Shown one piece after another: positions 23,215 to 31,608 of a stretch of 42,378 bases of DNA. The stretch comes from Microcaldota archaeon (GTDB lineage Archaea; Micrarchaeota; Micrarchaeia; Burarchaeales; Fermentimicrarchaeaceae). The stretch lies in contig JACCLG010000024.1 in the NCBI GenBank assembly GCA_013425335.1, positions 1-42,378 on the forward strand, written 5' to 3'. Every line of letters starts with the position of its first letter. Position 1 is the first letter of the stretch. Under the pieces are notes generated by a model that saw nothing but the letters and a program-made list of their open reading frames with translations, was not told where the DNA came from and made no database searches. The position numbers and the translations under genes are program-made.

Positions 23215-24417
23215 ATGGAGCTCTACTACGAGGACCCGTACCTCAAATCCTTTAGCTCAAAAGTCAGCTCTGTTTCCTACTCGAATTCACATGCTCTGAT
23301 TGCGCTTGAGAAGACAGCCTTCTTCCCAAGTGGGGGCGGGCAGAGCTTTGATACGGGCATAATCCTGGGGAAGAAAGGCTCTGCAAAAGTTGTTGAGACA
23401 AAGACGGAGAAAGGGCAGGTCATCCACATATGCGTGCTTGAGGGGAAGATAGAGCCCGGAGAAGAAGTCCAGTGCAAGATTGACTGGGAGAGAAGGTACG
23501 AGCTGATGAGAGCTCATACTGCGCAGCATATGTTCTTCCAGTGCCTATCAAGGTTCTTTCCAAACCTCTATGTCATAAAGGACAATATTGATGTCGGTAG
23601 GCACGCGCTTTTCATAAGGAGCCCGGAGCCATTAGATTTTGCAAGAATTGCCGATGCTGAGAAGCTTGCAAACCAAACTATAAAGGAAGGCAGGCGTGTC
23701 ATAGTCCGCTGGATGAAAAAGGAGGAAGCAGAGAAGGGGGATTTCAGGGTGAAGCTTGACAGGATAAAGGGCAGTGAAGTTAGAGTTGTTGAGATTGAGG
23801 GGTTTGACAAGTCAGCCTGCTCAGGTGTGCACGTAGTAAATACAAATGAGATAGGTTTTCTAACGCTTACTCGCCTCACGCATGAGGGAGATGAGTATAC
23901 TCTTGAGTTTGAGTTTGGCGAGAAAGCAAAGGAATTCCTCCTTGATATGAAGAGGATAACAATGAGCGCATCTTCGATACTGCAGACTCATCCAGAACTG
24001 CTTGAGAGAACTGTAGAGAAGCTCAAGACAGAAAATCTTGTGATGCAGGAGCAGCTCAAGGAATTGAACGAGGAAGTGCTGAGCAGACTTGAGCCTACTA
24101 TAAAAGGGAGTGTAAAAATATATTCAAAAATTTTCTCAGGCATGGATAGCAAGAAGCTCATGGACAAAGCAGGGGAATTAATAAAAGAGGAGAATACATT
24201 AGTTATAATCGGAAACCGGGGGGAGAGGGGTTTCCTCCTCATAGCAAAAAATCAGAAAATGAATGTTGACTTGAAAAAGATAGCAGGTAAGGCATTTGAA
24301 ATCATCGAAGGGAAATGGGGTGGAAAGGAGTATTTTGTGAGTGGTGCTGGAAAGGCTGAAAAGCTTGAGGAGGCAATAAAATTTATTATTGAAAATGTAG
24401 GTGGTCTGCATGACTGA
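23215..24417 (+). CDS. Alanyl-tRNA editing protein (AlaX-L type, with DHHA1 domain)
   Basis: This 400-residue protein is a free-standing relative of the AlaRS editing domain that hydrolyses mischarged Ser- or Gly-tRNA(Ala). Zinc-ligand motifs are visible: HTAQH (H-x3-H) near residue 100 and SACSGVH (C-x3-H) near 200. The N-terminal barrel has FFPSGGGQSFDTG. A coiled-coil linker (EQLKELNEEVLSR) leads to a C-terminal DHHA1-like domain ending GGKEYFVSGAGKAEKLEEAI. The track start is TTG 23188, but ATG 23215, ten bases after the cca stop, gives the usual MELYYEDPYLKSF opening. Its end overlaps asnS by eight bases. Confidence 0.88.
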   Translation: MELYYEDPYLKSFSSKVSSVSYSNSHALIALEKTAFFPSGGGQSFDTGIILGKKGSAKVVETKTEKGQVIHICVLEGKIEPGEEVQCKIDWERRYELMRAHTAQHMFFQCLSRFFPNLYVIKDNIDVGRHALFIRSPEPLDFARIADAEKLANQTIKEGRRVIVRWMKKEEAEKGDFRVKLDRIKGSEVRVVEIEGFDKSACSGVHVVNTNEIGFLTLTRLTHEGDEYTLEFEFGEKAKEFLLDMKRITMSASSILQTHPELLERTVEKLKTENLVMQEQLKELNEEVLSRLEPTIKGSVKIYSKIFSGMDSKKLMDKAGELIKEENTLVIIGNRGERGFLLIAKNQKMNVDLKKIAGKAFEIIEGKWGGKEYFVSGAGKAEKLEEAIKFIIENVGGLHD

Positions 24418-25708
24418 ATTCACCCATATAGGAAAGATATTCTCAGGAAAATATACGGGCAAGGAGGTCAATCTTAGGGGATGGATTCACAGGAAGAGGT
24501 CAAGCGGAGGAGTGCAGTTCCTAGTGCTAAGGGATTCAAGCGGCATAATGCAAATCGCAATTAAGAAGGAGAATGTTACCGAGAAGGCATATAGCGATGC
24601 AGACAAAGCCCTTCTGGAATCTGCCGTTACTGCAAGGGGAATTGTGAAGGAGGACAAGCGTGCTCCTGACGGCTATGAGCTTCAGGTAAGTGAATTCTCT
24701 GTGATAAGCTTCTCAGAGCCTTTTCCAATAACAGAGCACCAGAGCACAGAGCTGTTGCTTGATTTGAGGCACCTCTGGCTGCGCTCCCAGAAGCTCACCA
24801 ATATAATGAAGGTGAGGCAATTCCTTGTGAGCTACCTGAGGGAATACTTCTACTCCCATGACTTCTGGGAGGTTGCTCCGCCAATAATAACCCAGGCGGG
24901 CTGCGAGGGAGGCTCAACTCTCTTTGAATTCAAGTATTTCGATGATGTTGCATACCTGTCACAGAGCGCCCAGCTATACAATGAAGTGTTCATAACCGCC
25001 CTTGAAAAAATATTTGTGCTTGCCCCTTCTTTCAGGGCAGAGAAGAGCAGGACTGTCAAGCACCTTGCGGAATACTGGCACCTTGAGGCAGAGGAGGCAT
25101 TCTATCACAATGAAGAAAACATGAAGCTGCAAGAGGAGCTCGTTTCCTATGCATGCCAGAAGCTTGCAAAGAACCATGCAGACCTGCTTGAATTCTTCAA
25201 AGTCAAGCCAGAAACTCTTGAGAGAGTAAAGCCACCCTTCAAGAGAATAAGCTATGAAGATGCAATTGACTTCCTTGTCAAGAAAGGAGTGAAGAAGAAA
25301 TGGGGGGATGACTTCGGCGCTGAGGATGAGGAGATTCTCACAGCAGATCTGGAGAAGCCGATGTTCATCTACAACTATCCAAAAGAGGGAAGGGCATTCT
25401 ACATGAAGATAAACCCAGAGAACCCGAAGACTGTTCTGAATGCAGACATGCAGGCTCCCCACGGGCACGGCGAGCTTGTTGGCGGTTCTGAGAGAATATG
25501 GGAGTATGACGAGCTGATGAAGAGGATAAAAGAAGAGAAATTGGATGTGAAGAGCTACCAGTGGTATGTGGATTTGAGGAAATACGGCTCAGTGCCTCAT
25601 TCAGGTTTCGGCTTGGGAATAGAGAGGATGCTGAAATGGGTTTTAAACCTGGACCACATCAGAGATGCAATCCCATTCCCAAGGACGATAAACCGGGTAT
25701 ACCCCTAG
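24410..25708 (+). CDS. asnS: Asparaginyl-tRNA synthetase
   Basis: This 432-residue class IIb synthetase charges tRNA(Asn). The N-terminal OB-fold reads VNLRGWIHRKRSSGGVQFLVLRD. The catalytic core has motif 2 APSFRAEKSRT...EYWHLEAEEAF and motif 3 GFGLGIERMLKW. The CEGGSTLFEFKYF and AYLSQSAQLYNE stretches are the AsnRS form rather than the AspRS form (which usually reads TEGGAELF). The track start adds three codons; ATG 24410 overlaps the previous gene and has GGTGG upstream. Many archaea lack AsnRS and make Asn on the tRNA, so its presence is informative. An archaeal AspRS paralogue is the alternative. Confidence 0.9.
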   Translation: MTEFTHIGKIFSGKYTGKEVNLRGWIHRKRSSGGVQFLVLRDSSGIMQIAIKKENVTEKAYSDADKALLESAVTARGIVKEDKRAPDGYELQVSEFSVISFSEPFPITEHQSTELLLDLRHLWLRSQKLTNIMKVRQFLVSYLREYFYSHDFWEVAPPIITQAGCEGGSTLFEFKYFDDVAYLSQSAQLYNEVFITALEKIFVLAPSFRAEKSRTVKHLAEYWHLEAEEAFYHNEENMKLQEELVSYACQKLAKNHADLLEFFKVKPETLERVKPPFKRISYEDAIDFLVKKGVKKKWGDDFGAEDEEILTADLEKPMFIYNYPKEGRAFYMKINPENPKTVLNADMQAPHGHGELVGGSERIWEYDELMKRIKEEKLDVKSYQWYVDLRKYGSVPHSGFGLGIERMLKWVLNLDHIRDAIPFPRTINRVYP

Positions 25709-25716
25709 GTGAATAT

Positions 25717-26145
25717 ATGAAGAAAGTTCTTGCTTTCGGCTGCTTCGACATACTTCACATGGGCCATTACACCTACCTGAAGCACGCTAAGAAGCTTGGC
25801 GGCAAGCTCATCGTTGTTGTTGCAAGGGACTCCACAATAAGAAAATTCAAAAAGCGTGAGCCTGTGCTGGATGAGGAGTCAAGGAGAAAGCTTGTGGAAT
25901 CCCTAAAGTTTGTTGACCGTGCAGTGTTAGGAAGCGAAGGGGATAGATACGAAATAATCAAAAAAATAAAGCCCGCCGTTATTGCGCTCGGTTATGACCA
26001 GAAGCAGGACGAGAAAATCCTAAAGGAGAAGCTGATGGAAATGGGCATAAACGCAAGGGTGGTCAGAATAAGGAAGAGCTTCAATCCAAAGCTGCACAAA
26101 TCCTCAGTTCTAATTAAAAAAATGATGAAGCTAGTCAAACTCTAG
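25717..26145 (+). CDS. ribL: FAD synthetase (archaeal RibL cytidylyltransferase type)
   Basis: This 142-residue nucleotidyltransferase adenylates FMN to FAD in archaea. It has LAFGCFDILHMGHYTYLKHA with the H-x-G-H catalytic motif near residue 16, VVARDSTIRKFKKREPVLDE, RRKLVESLKFVDRAVLG and IALGYDQKQDE, all close to known RibL and glycerol-3-phosphate cytidylyltransferase relatives. The long track ORF starts inside asnS; ATG 25717 with AGGTGA six bases upstream is clearly the start. It is fourth in the cca operon, eight bases after asnS. FAD is needed by the window's geranylgeranyl reductase. Confidence 0.9.
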   Translation: MKKVLAFGCFDILHMGHYTYLKHAKKLGGKLIVVVARDSTIRKFKKREPVLDEESRRKLVESLKFVDRAVLGSEGDRYEIIKKIKPAVIALGYDQKQDEKILKEKLMEMGINARVVRIRKSFNPKLHKSSVLIKKMMKLVKL

Positions 26146-26153
26146 GTATCTTG

Positions 26154-26840
26154 ATGAAAGTTGCAGTGCTTTTCAGTGGCGGGAAGGACAGCACTTTTGC
26201 AGTGTGGCTTGCAAGCTCAATGGGCTGGGAGATAAAAACCCTGCTTGCCATGATGCCTGAATCCGATTCCTCCTACATGTTCCACCGCCCCAACACAGAG
26301 TGGACCCCGCTGCAGGCAGAGGCAATGGAGCTTCCTCTCATAATGCAGAAAAGCTCTGGTGAGAAGTTCTCGGAGTTGAATGACCTAAAATCTCTCATTC
26401 AGAGCGTTAAGGTTGACGGAGTCGTCACGGGGGCAATCGGCAGCGAGTACCAGAAAGAGAAGGTGGATGTAATCTGCGAGGAGCTTGGCTTGCGCAGTTT
26501 CTCACCACTCTGGCATAAGGATGGGGAGATGCTCCTTAGGGATATGGCCAGCGCAGGCTTTGAGATAATCATAACATCAGTCTCAGCAGAAGGGCTGGAT
26601 GATAGCTGGCTTGGAAGGAGGATAGACGAAACCTGCATTGATGAGCTTATGAAGCTTAGCAAGATGTACGGCATATCCATAGTTGGAGAAGGCGGAGAGC
26701 TGGAGACGTTTGTCCTTGACGCCCCAATGTTCAAAAGAAAAATCAAGGTATTAAGAGCAGAGAAGATATGGGATGGCGTGAGAGGCACATTTGAGCTAAG
26801 GGATGCTAAGCTAGTTAATAAACGTCTTAGTTGCGAGTAA
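26154..26840 (+). CDS. dph6: Diphthine-ammonia ligase (Dph6)
   Basis: This 228-residue PP-loop ATPase has VLFSGGKDSTFAVWLA at residues 5-20, then PLQAEAMELPLI, VVTGAIGSEYQKEKV and the hallmark GEGGELETFVLDAP near the C-terminus. It performs the last step of diphthamide synthesis on elongation factor 2, converting diphthine to diphthamide with ATP and ammonium. The start is ATG 26154 rather than the TTG one codon upstream; AGGT lies just before. It ends the translation operon. Its last 14 bases overlap the convergent amidohydrolase gene. Confidence 0.9.
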   Translation: MKVAVLFSGGKDSTFAVWLASSMGWEIKTLLAMMPESDSSYMFHRPNTEWTPLQAEAMELPLIMQKSSGEKFSELNDLKSLIQSVKVDGVVTGAIGSEYQKEKVDVICEELGLRSFSPLWHKDGEMLLRDMASAGFEIIITSVSAEGLDDSWLGRRIDETCIDELMKLSKMYGISIVGEGGELETFVLDAPMFKRKIKVLRAEKIWDGVRGTFELRDAKLVNKRLSCE

Positions 26841-28116
26841 GCCTCTCAGCAATCTTTCTCACATTTTCAAAAACTTTCTCCTCATCAATTGTCAGGATTC
26901 TCCCTTCCTCCATAACAAGCTTCCCGTCTATTATTGAGTGGGACACATTGGATGGGTTTGAGGAGTATACAATGTTTGATACATAGTTGTTCGCCGGAAG
27001 CATGTTTGAGGAATCCAGATTCATGAGGAATAAATCAGCCAGCTTCCCCTCTTCTATACTACCTGCATTGACACAAAGAGCGCTTGCTCCGTTTCTGGTT
27101 GCAAAGTCCAAAGCCTGCTGTGCGCTGAGCACCCTCGCATCCCAGAGATGCGCTTTCTGGAGCAATGCCCCGACCTTCATCGTCTCAAGCATGCTGAGGG
27201 AATTGTTTGAGACAGCGCCGTCTGTCCCAAATGTGACGCACACCCTGCTCTCAAGCATCTGCGGGATTGGTGCAACTCCTCCAGAGGCAAGCTTCATGTT
27301 GCTCACAGGATTGTATGAAACCTTGACACCCTTTTCCCCGAGCATCCTCACCTCCCTTTTCGTTATCCAAACGCAGTGCGCGGCAACAACGCGGTTGTTC
27401 AAAAATCCTATGGAATCAAGATACTCAACGGGCCTCTTGCCGTATTCCTTTATCGAATCAAAAACTTCCTTTCTTGTTTCAGAAACATGAATCTGCGTCA
27501 ACACCCCGTACTTTTGGGAAAATTCTTTCGCCTTGAGGAGAAGCTCTCCTGAGCATGTATACGGTGCGTGGGGGCTGAATGAGCAGCTTATCCTCCCATC
27601 TGCCTTGCCATGGAACTCTTTTACAAATTCCTCACCAATTTTCAGCTCCTTCTTCCTCTTTGTAGGGTCATCCAGGTCTATCATTCCATATGCAAGGTTC
27701 GCCCTAATCCCCGAATCCTTTACAGCTCTGGCAGTCTCCTCCATGAAGAAGTAGTTATCCAGAAAACATGTTGTGCCGCTTCTCATCATCTCAATGCAGC
27801 CCAGCATCGCTCCCCAGCGGACATCCCCCGCCTTCACCTTCTTCTCAGCAGGCCAGACCTTCCCAGGCCAGGCTTCCCAGAACCTCATGTCATCTGCGTA
27901 GCCCCTGAACAGAGTCATCGCAGTATGAGTGTGCGTGTTTATGAGGCCGGGAACAGCGAGCTTGCCTTTCCCGTCTATCTTGAACTCTGCTTTTTCCTTG
28001 AGCTTCTTTCCAATCTTCTCTATCCTATTCCCTTCAATTAGAATATCCACTCCTCTAAGCGTATCCCTTCTACTGTTCTGTGTTAGCGCATCAACGTCCT
28101 TTATGAGTATACTCAT
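26827..28116 (-). CDS. Amidohydrolase, 5'-methylthioadenosine/S-adenosylhomocysteine deaminase type
   Basis: This 429-residue metal-dependent deaminase removes ammonia from adenosyl compounds such as S-adenosylhomocysteine, methylthioadenosine or 5'-deoxyadenosine. Metal ligands are visible in GLINTHTHTAMTLFRG (H-x-H), QIHVSETRKE, VVAAHCVW and FGTDGAVSNN. CSFSPHAPYTCS and MRSGTTCFLDNYF are characteristic of the MtaD/DadD group. It would recycle by-products of the many methyltransferases in this window. A TATA-like TTTAAAATA lies about 20 bases before the ATG. The guanine/cytosine deaminase group is a less likely alternative. Confidence 0.88.
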   Translation of the reverse strand: MSILIKDVDALTQNSRRDTLRGVDILIEGNRIEKIGKKLKEKAEFKIDGKGKLAVPGLINTHTHTAMTLFRGYADDMRFWEAWPGKVWPAEKKVKAGDVRWGAMLGCIEMMRSGTTCFLDNYFFMEETARAVKDSGIRANLAYGMIDLDDPTKRKKELKIGEEFVKEFHGKADGRISCSFSPHAPYTCSGELLLKAKEFSQKYGVLTQIHVSETRKEVFDSIKEYGKRPVEYLDSIGFLNNRVVAAHCVWITKREVRMLGEKGVKVSYNPVSNMKLASGGVAPIPQMLESRVCVTFGTDGAVSNNSLSMLETMKVGALLQKAHLWDARVLSAQQALDFATRNGASALCVNAGSIEEGKLADLFLMNLDSSNMLPANNYVSNIVYSSNPSNVSHSIIDGKLVMEEGRILTIDEEKVFENVRKIAERLTRN

Positions 28117-28131
28117 GCCGACACTTATGAA

Positions 28132-28140
28132 TATTTTAAA
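28132..28140 (-). promoter_or_regulatory. TATA box for amidohydrolase
   Basis: On the minus strand the sequence reads TTTAAAATA, about 20 bases before ATG 28116. The 56-base spacer also holds the start region of the divergent JAMM operon. Confidence 0.4.
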
Positions 28141-28172
28141 TAGCTCAGTTTTTAATATTATTCAGCGATGGG

Positions 28173-28541
28173 ATGATTAGGATAAAAAGAACAGCACTTG
28201 AGTTCATGTTCGACCTTGCAAGGAATATGTACCCCAGGGAGTTCATAGGGCTTCTGAGGGAAAATAAGAAAAAGGAGATTTATGAAGTTCTGCTTCTGCC
28301 GAGGTCAACATACGGCAGGAGCTTCTCATCTCTAGACCATTACATGGTGCCCTACACTATAAAATACGCAGGCAGCGTGCACTCTCATCCAAGTCCAAAT
28401 GCAAGGCCTTCCGCAGGCGACCTGCTCTCATTCTCAAGGACCGGAGGCGTTCATATAATTGTTGCCTACCCATTCAATGAGGGTAGCACTGGGGTATACA
28501 ATAACAAAGGGGAGACGCTGGAGTTCGAGGTGGTTGAATGA
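28173..28541 (+). CDS. JAMM/MPN+ metallopeptidase (possible desampylase)
   Basis: This 122-residue protein carries an intact JAMM zinc site: the upstream Glu in REFIGLL near residue 19 and HSHPSPNARPSAGD (H-x-H-x7-S-x2-D) near residue 70. Such stand-alone archaeal MPN+ proteins cleave isopeptide bonds to ubiquitin-like SAMPs or process them. No ubiquitin-like gene is in the window, so the substrate is open. The stop codon overlaps the ATG of the next gene (ATGA), coupling it to a PfkB kinase. The length is near the domain minimum. Confidence 0.85.
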   Translation: MIRIKRTALEFMFDLARNMYPREFIGLLRENKKKEIYEVLLLPRSTYGRSFSSLDHYMVPYTIKYAGSVHSHPSPNARPSAGDLLSFSRTGGVHIIVAYPFNEGSTGVYNNKGETLEFEVVE

Positions 28542-29431
28542 TATACACTGCAGGACAGGTTGTGTTCGACAGAATATCAAACCTTAAGCATTTCCCAAAA
28601 CTAAACTCCACAAGCTACATACAAGAGTATCATGAGCTCTTTGGAGGTGCAGCGGGCAATGCTGCGGTTGTATGCTCAAAGCTCGGCCAGAAGGCTTCTC
28701 TTGTGTCATTCGTAGGTGAGGATTTCAGGGGCTCAGCCTACGAAAAGCACCTTAAACTCAATGGAGTCGACTTAACTAACCTGAGAATTGTGAAAGGCGG
28801 GCTCACCCCGCGGGCGTTCATGTTCAATGACTCAGGGGGAAGGCAGATGTCCTTCTTCTACTGGGGTGTTGCCGAGCAGTTCAGCAGTGCTCCAATACCT
28901 GAGCTGAGGTTTGGCAGTAATGACATAGTGCACCTCGCAAACGGCAATCCTGATTTCAACATTCGTTTTGCAAGGAAATACCCCGGAGTTTCCTTCGACC
29001 CTGGCTATGACATAGTTGCATATGGAAAGAAGGACATGGAAAGAATTCTCAAGAACACCAGGCTGCTTTCCTGCAACAACTTCGAAATGTCAAGAATACT
29101 CAAGCTTCTTGGAATGAAAAACAAGGAGGAGCTTTTCAGCTTCCCTGTTGAATGCGTTGTGATCACAAGAGGCAAGGACGGCTGCTCAGTGACAAACCGT
29201 GAAGAGAGTTTCACTGTGCCCGCTTTCAAGGCAAGATTCGTGGACCCGACAGGCGCAGGAGACGCATTCAGGGCAGCTTTCCTCTCAGCTTTGCTCAAAG
29301 GAGAGAGCTTGGAGATGTGCGCAAGGATTGCATCCTCAGTTGCTTCATTCATCGTGGAAGCATACGGGGCGCAGACAAATATCCCAACATGGAAAGAGGC
29401 GATGGAGAGACTCAATAAGCGCATCTCCTAG
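28538..29431 (+). CDS. PfkB family carbohydrate/nucleoside kinase
   Basis: This 297-residue ribokinase-fold enzyme has the family N-signature ELFGGAAGNAAVVCSKLGQ with SFVGEDFRG near residues 30-65. The C-signature is DPTGAGDAFRAAFLSALL near residue 237, containing the catalytic base Asp of GAGD and the anion hole. It phosphorylates a sugar or nucleoside with ATP (or ADP). Candidate substrates include ribose, nucleosides, fructose phosphates or ADP-heptose precursors, and none can be chosen from sequence. It is coupled to the JAMM gene by an ATGA overlap. Confidence 0.87.
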   Translation: MIYTAGQVVFDRISNLKHFPKLNSTSYIQEYHELFGGAAGNAAVVCSKLGQKASLVSFVGEDFRGSAYEKHLKLNGVDLTNLRIVKGGLTPRAFMFNDSGGRQMSFFYWGVAEQFSSAPIPELRFGSNDIVHLANGNPDFNIRFARKYPGVSFDPGYDIVAYGKKDMERILKNTRLLSCNNFEMSRILKLLGMKNKEELFSFPVECVVITRGKDGCSVTNREESFTVPAFKARFVDPTGAGDAFRAAFLSALLKGESLEMCARIASSVASFIVEAYGAQTNIPTWKEAMERLNKRIS

Positions 29432-29475
29432 TAATAATTAAGACATTTGGTCAGTGCCTAACAAATTAGAAATAC

Positions 29476-29481
29476 TTTTAA
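29476..29481 (+). promoter_or_regulatory. TATA-like element for serpin
   Basis: TTTTAA, within TACTTTTAAG, is centred about 26 bases before ATG 29505, giving leaderless geometry. It supports the shorter serpin start over the track start at 29454. Confidence 0.5.
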
Positions 29482-29504
29482 GCACCTTTTACGATGCTAT
29501 AAGC

Positions 29505-30962
29505 ATGAAAACAAAAAATTTAATGCTCCTATTGCTTGTTAGTTTATTTTTACTTGCTGGATGCGCTCAGGTGAACCCACCGCAGGGATGCACCCAAGAA
29601 GCAAGGGTGTGCCCAGACGGCTCGGCTGTTGGACGGGTTGGTCCCAACTGCACTTTCGCACCCTGTCCCAACTGCACGTGCCCCAATGGATATATACAGG
29701 AAGCGGATGTATGCAACCCCACATGCTACTACAGCACTCCAAGATGCCTGATGCCTTCTATCCTTTGCAACAGAACACAAGGCAACGCCAGTGTTGAAGG
29801 TTCCTCAAGTGTCATAGACGCCAACAACCGATTCGCACTCGAGCTCTACTCGCAGTACAAATCCCCGGATGGCAACATATTCTTCTCTCCCTACAGCATC
29901 TCAACAGCTTTGGCAATGACCTACGAAGGCGCGAGAGGCGCAACAGCAGATGAGATGCAGTCAGTCCTTCACTTCCCAACTGATAATAATACGAGGAGGA
30001 GCGGTTTTGCAGAAATTTACAGCGAGATTAACAAGAAGAACAAGAGCTACAACCTCAGCACCGCCAATGCTCTGTGGGCTCAGAAGGATTTCCAGTTCCT
30101 TGGTGAATACTTCAGCATAGTAAAAACCTATTACGGCGGAAACGTGACAAACCTTGACTTCGCAGGAGATACTGAGAACTCCCGCCTCACAATAAACAAG
30201 TGGGTGGAAGACCAGACGAATGACAAAATTAAAAACCTGATTCCGCAAGGAGTTCTCACCCCGCTGACCCGCCTGGTTATCACAAATGCAGTCTATTTCA
30301 AAGCACGCTGGCGTATCCCATTCTTAAATAAAACACATGATGAAGATTTCAGAATAAGCCCTAGCAACACCGTAAAAGTTAAGATGATGTCTCTATATGG
30401 TGACGGCGTGCAGACATCTAGCGGGGATTACGTCCCTCTGAGATTCAATTACACAGAAACAGAAGATGCCCAAATCATAGAGCTCCCCTACGATGGCAAT
30501 GAAACATCAATGCTCATACTCCTTCCAAAGGGAGATGACCTTACAACCCTTGAGCAATTGCTCACTGCAGGCAAGTTAAATGAATGGAGAGCCATGCTAA
30601 AAGAAACGAAGTTGGACGGTGTTTACCTCCCTAAATTCAAGTTTGAGACCAAGTATTTCCTGCCCGAAACTCTAAAGCGTATGGGAATGAAAACAGCATT
30701 TGACCCAAATGAAGCGGACTTTTCCGGTATGGATGGCACAAAAAATCTGTACATCAGCCAGGTCATACACCAAGCATTTATTGATGTGAATGAAACCGGC
30801 ACAGAAGCAGCTGCAGCAACAGCCGTAGTTATGACACTGGGCATGGCACCTGGAGAACCCATCATATTCAGAGCCGACCACCCCTTCATATTCATCCTAC
30901 AGCAGAAGACTACAGGGAACATCCTCTTCCTGGGAAGGATTAGCAACCCGAATGAGTCATAG
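29505..30962 (+). CDS. Lipoprotein serpin (secreted protease inhibitor)
   Basis: This 485-residue protein starts with a lipoprotein signal peptide, MKTKNLMLLLLVSLFLLAGC, whose lipobox LAGC predicts a lipid-anchored Cys. A Cys-rich module of about 70 residues follows (CPDGSAVGRVGPNC, then FAPCPNCTC). The serpin domain runs from about residue 108: FALELYSQY, GNIFFSPYSISTALAM, ITNAVYFKARW, LPKFKFE, and the hinge GTEAAAATAVVM before the scissile loop and FRADHPFIFIL. The alanine-rich hinge is the inhibitory type, so it should trap serine or cysteine proteases outside the cell. I count 13 N-x-S/T sequons. The exact P1 residue is uncertain because the loop looks about three residues longer than in antitrypsin. 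Confidence 0.92.
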   Translation: MKTKNLMLLLLVSLFLLAGCAQVNPPQGCTQEARVCPDGSAVGRVGPNCTFAPCPNCTCPNGYIQEADVCNPTCYYSTPRCLMPSILCNRTQGNASVEGSSSVIDANNRFALELYSQYKSPDGNIFFSPYSISTALAMTYEGARGATADEMQSVLHFPTDNNTRRSGFAEIYSEINKKNKSYNLSTANALWAQKDFQFLGEYFSIVKTYYGGNVTNLDFAGDTENSRLTINKWVEDQTNDKIKNLIPQGVLTPLTRLVITNAVYFKARWRIPFLNKTHDEDFRISPSNTVKVKMMSLYGDGVQTSSGDYVPLRFNYTETEDAQIIELPYDGNETSMLILLPKGDDLTTLEQLLTAGKLNEWRAMLKETKLDGVYLPKFKFETKYFLPETLKRMGMKTAFDPNEADFSGMDGTKNLYISQVIHQAFIDVNETGTEAAAATAVVMTLGMAPGEPIIFRADHPFIFILQQKTTGNILFLGRISNPNES

Positions 30963-30970
30963 ACGCAATC

Positions 30971-30978
30971 TTTTTATA
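30971..30978 (+). promoter_or_regulatory. TATA box for second lipoprotein
   Basis: TTTTTATA follows the serpin stop codon and lies about 34 bases before ATG 31009, allowing an independent transcript with a short leader that includes GGAG. Confidence 0.4.
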
Positions 30979-31008
30979 CTACCGTGCAGATTATTACTGA
31001 GAAGGAGT

Positions 31009-31605
31009 ATGCGACCAGAACATGCCTTCATTGCATTTGTACTAGTTCTTATGCTCTCAGGGTGCGCCCAGCAGAATCAGCAGGTGACGCAGGAAGAGGC
31101 GGTGAATTTCGTCGTGCAGCACATGCAGACGGATTACCCGGGAGCGCAGACCAACGTTACTGAGGTAAAGCTGCAGGACGGCAGCTGGAGGATTACCTCT
31201 GAAGTTATATACGGCGCGAATACGCCATGCCCGAACATGTCCATAGTTGTTTATGAATACCCTGCCTTTGGCTTTGTCCCGAGAGCCGAGAACAACATAA
31301 CAAACAACTGCCAGCTGCTAAGCTGCAAAGGAATAGAAAACTGCAAGATAGCCATGCCCGAAGAGGCGATTATTGCATCTCACAAGCTGAACAATGTCCC
31401 GGAGATAAACTCCTTCATAAACGAGTTTGGCTACAACAATATCAGGGTTGATGCCACCTCATACGAATCCTACTTCGAGAGCAGGACGAATGCAACCTAT
31501 CCATTCATCTGGGTGGTGAGGTGGACTTCGCCAGAAGCAAACTACTCTATAAGGCTTATTCTCAACCAGACAGGCGGCAAGGTGCTTGACAAGTTCGTTG
31601 AGTAG
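31009..31605 (+). CDS. Lipoprotein of unknown function
   Basis: This 198-residue protein has a signal peptide ending in the lipobox MLSGC (AFIAFVLVLMLSGCAQQNQQ), so it should be lipid-anchored outside the cell. The body has no motif I recognise. It contains four later Cys in two pairs (TPCPN; NNCQLLSCKG, ENCK), which may form disulfides, and six N-x-S/T sequons. The track start (30952) overlaps the serpin stop; ATG 31009 with GGAG just upstream and a TATA box is better. Its C-terminal half (YPFIWVVRWTSPEANYS) looks like a PepSY-like beta fold, but this is a weak impression. It may act with the adjacent serpin. Confidence 0.7.
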   Translation: MRPEHAFIAFVLVLMLSGCAQQNQQVTQEEAVNFVVQHMQTDYPGAQTNVTEVKLQDGSWRITSEVIYGANTPCPNMSIVVYEYPAFGFVPRAENNITNNCQLLSCKGIENCKIAMPEEAIIASHKLNNVPEINSFINEFGYNNIRVDATSYESYFESRTNATYPFIWVVRWTSPEANYSIRLILNQTGGKVLDKFVE

Positions 31606-31608
31606 GCT

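Noticed and set aside
31009-31605. Second lipoprotein as the missing ABC substrate-binding protein
   Set aside because: At 198 residues it is too short for an iron- or phosphonate-type binding protein and shows no two-lobe signature; it is also 10 kb from the transporter.
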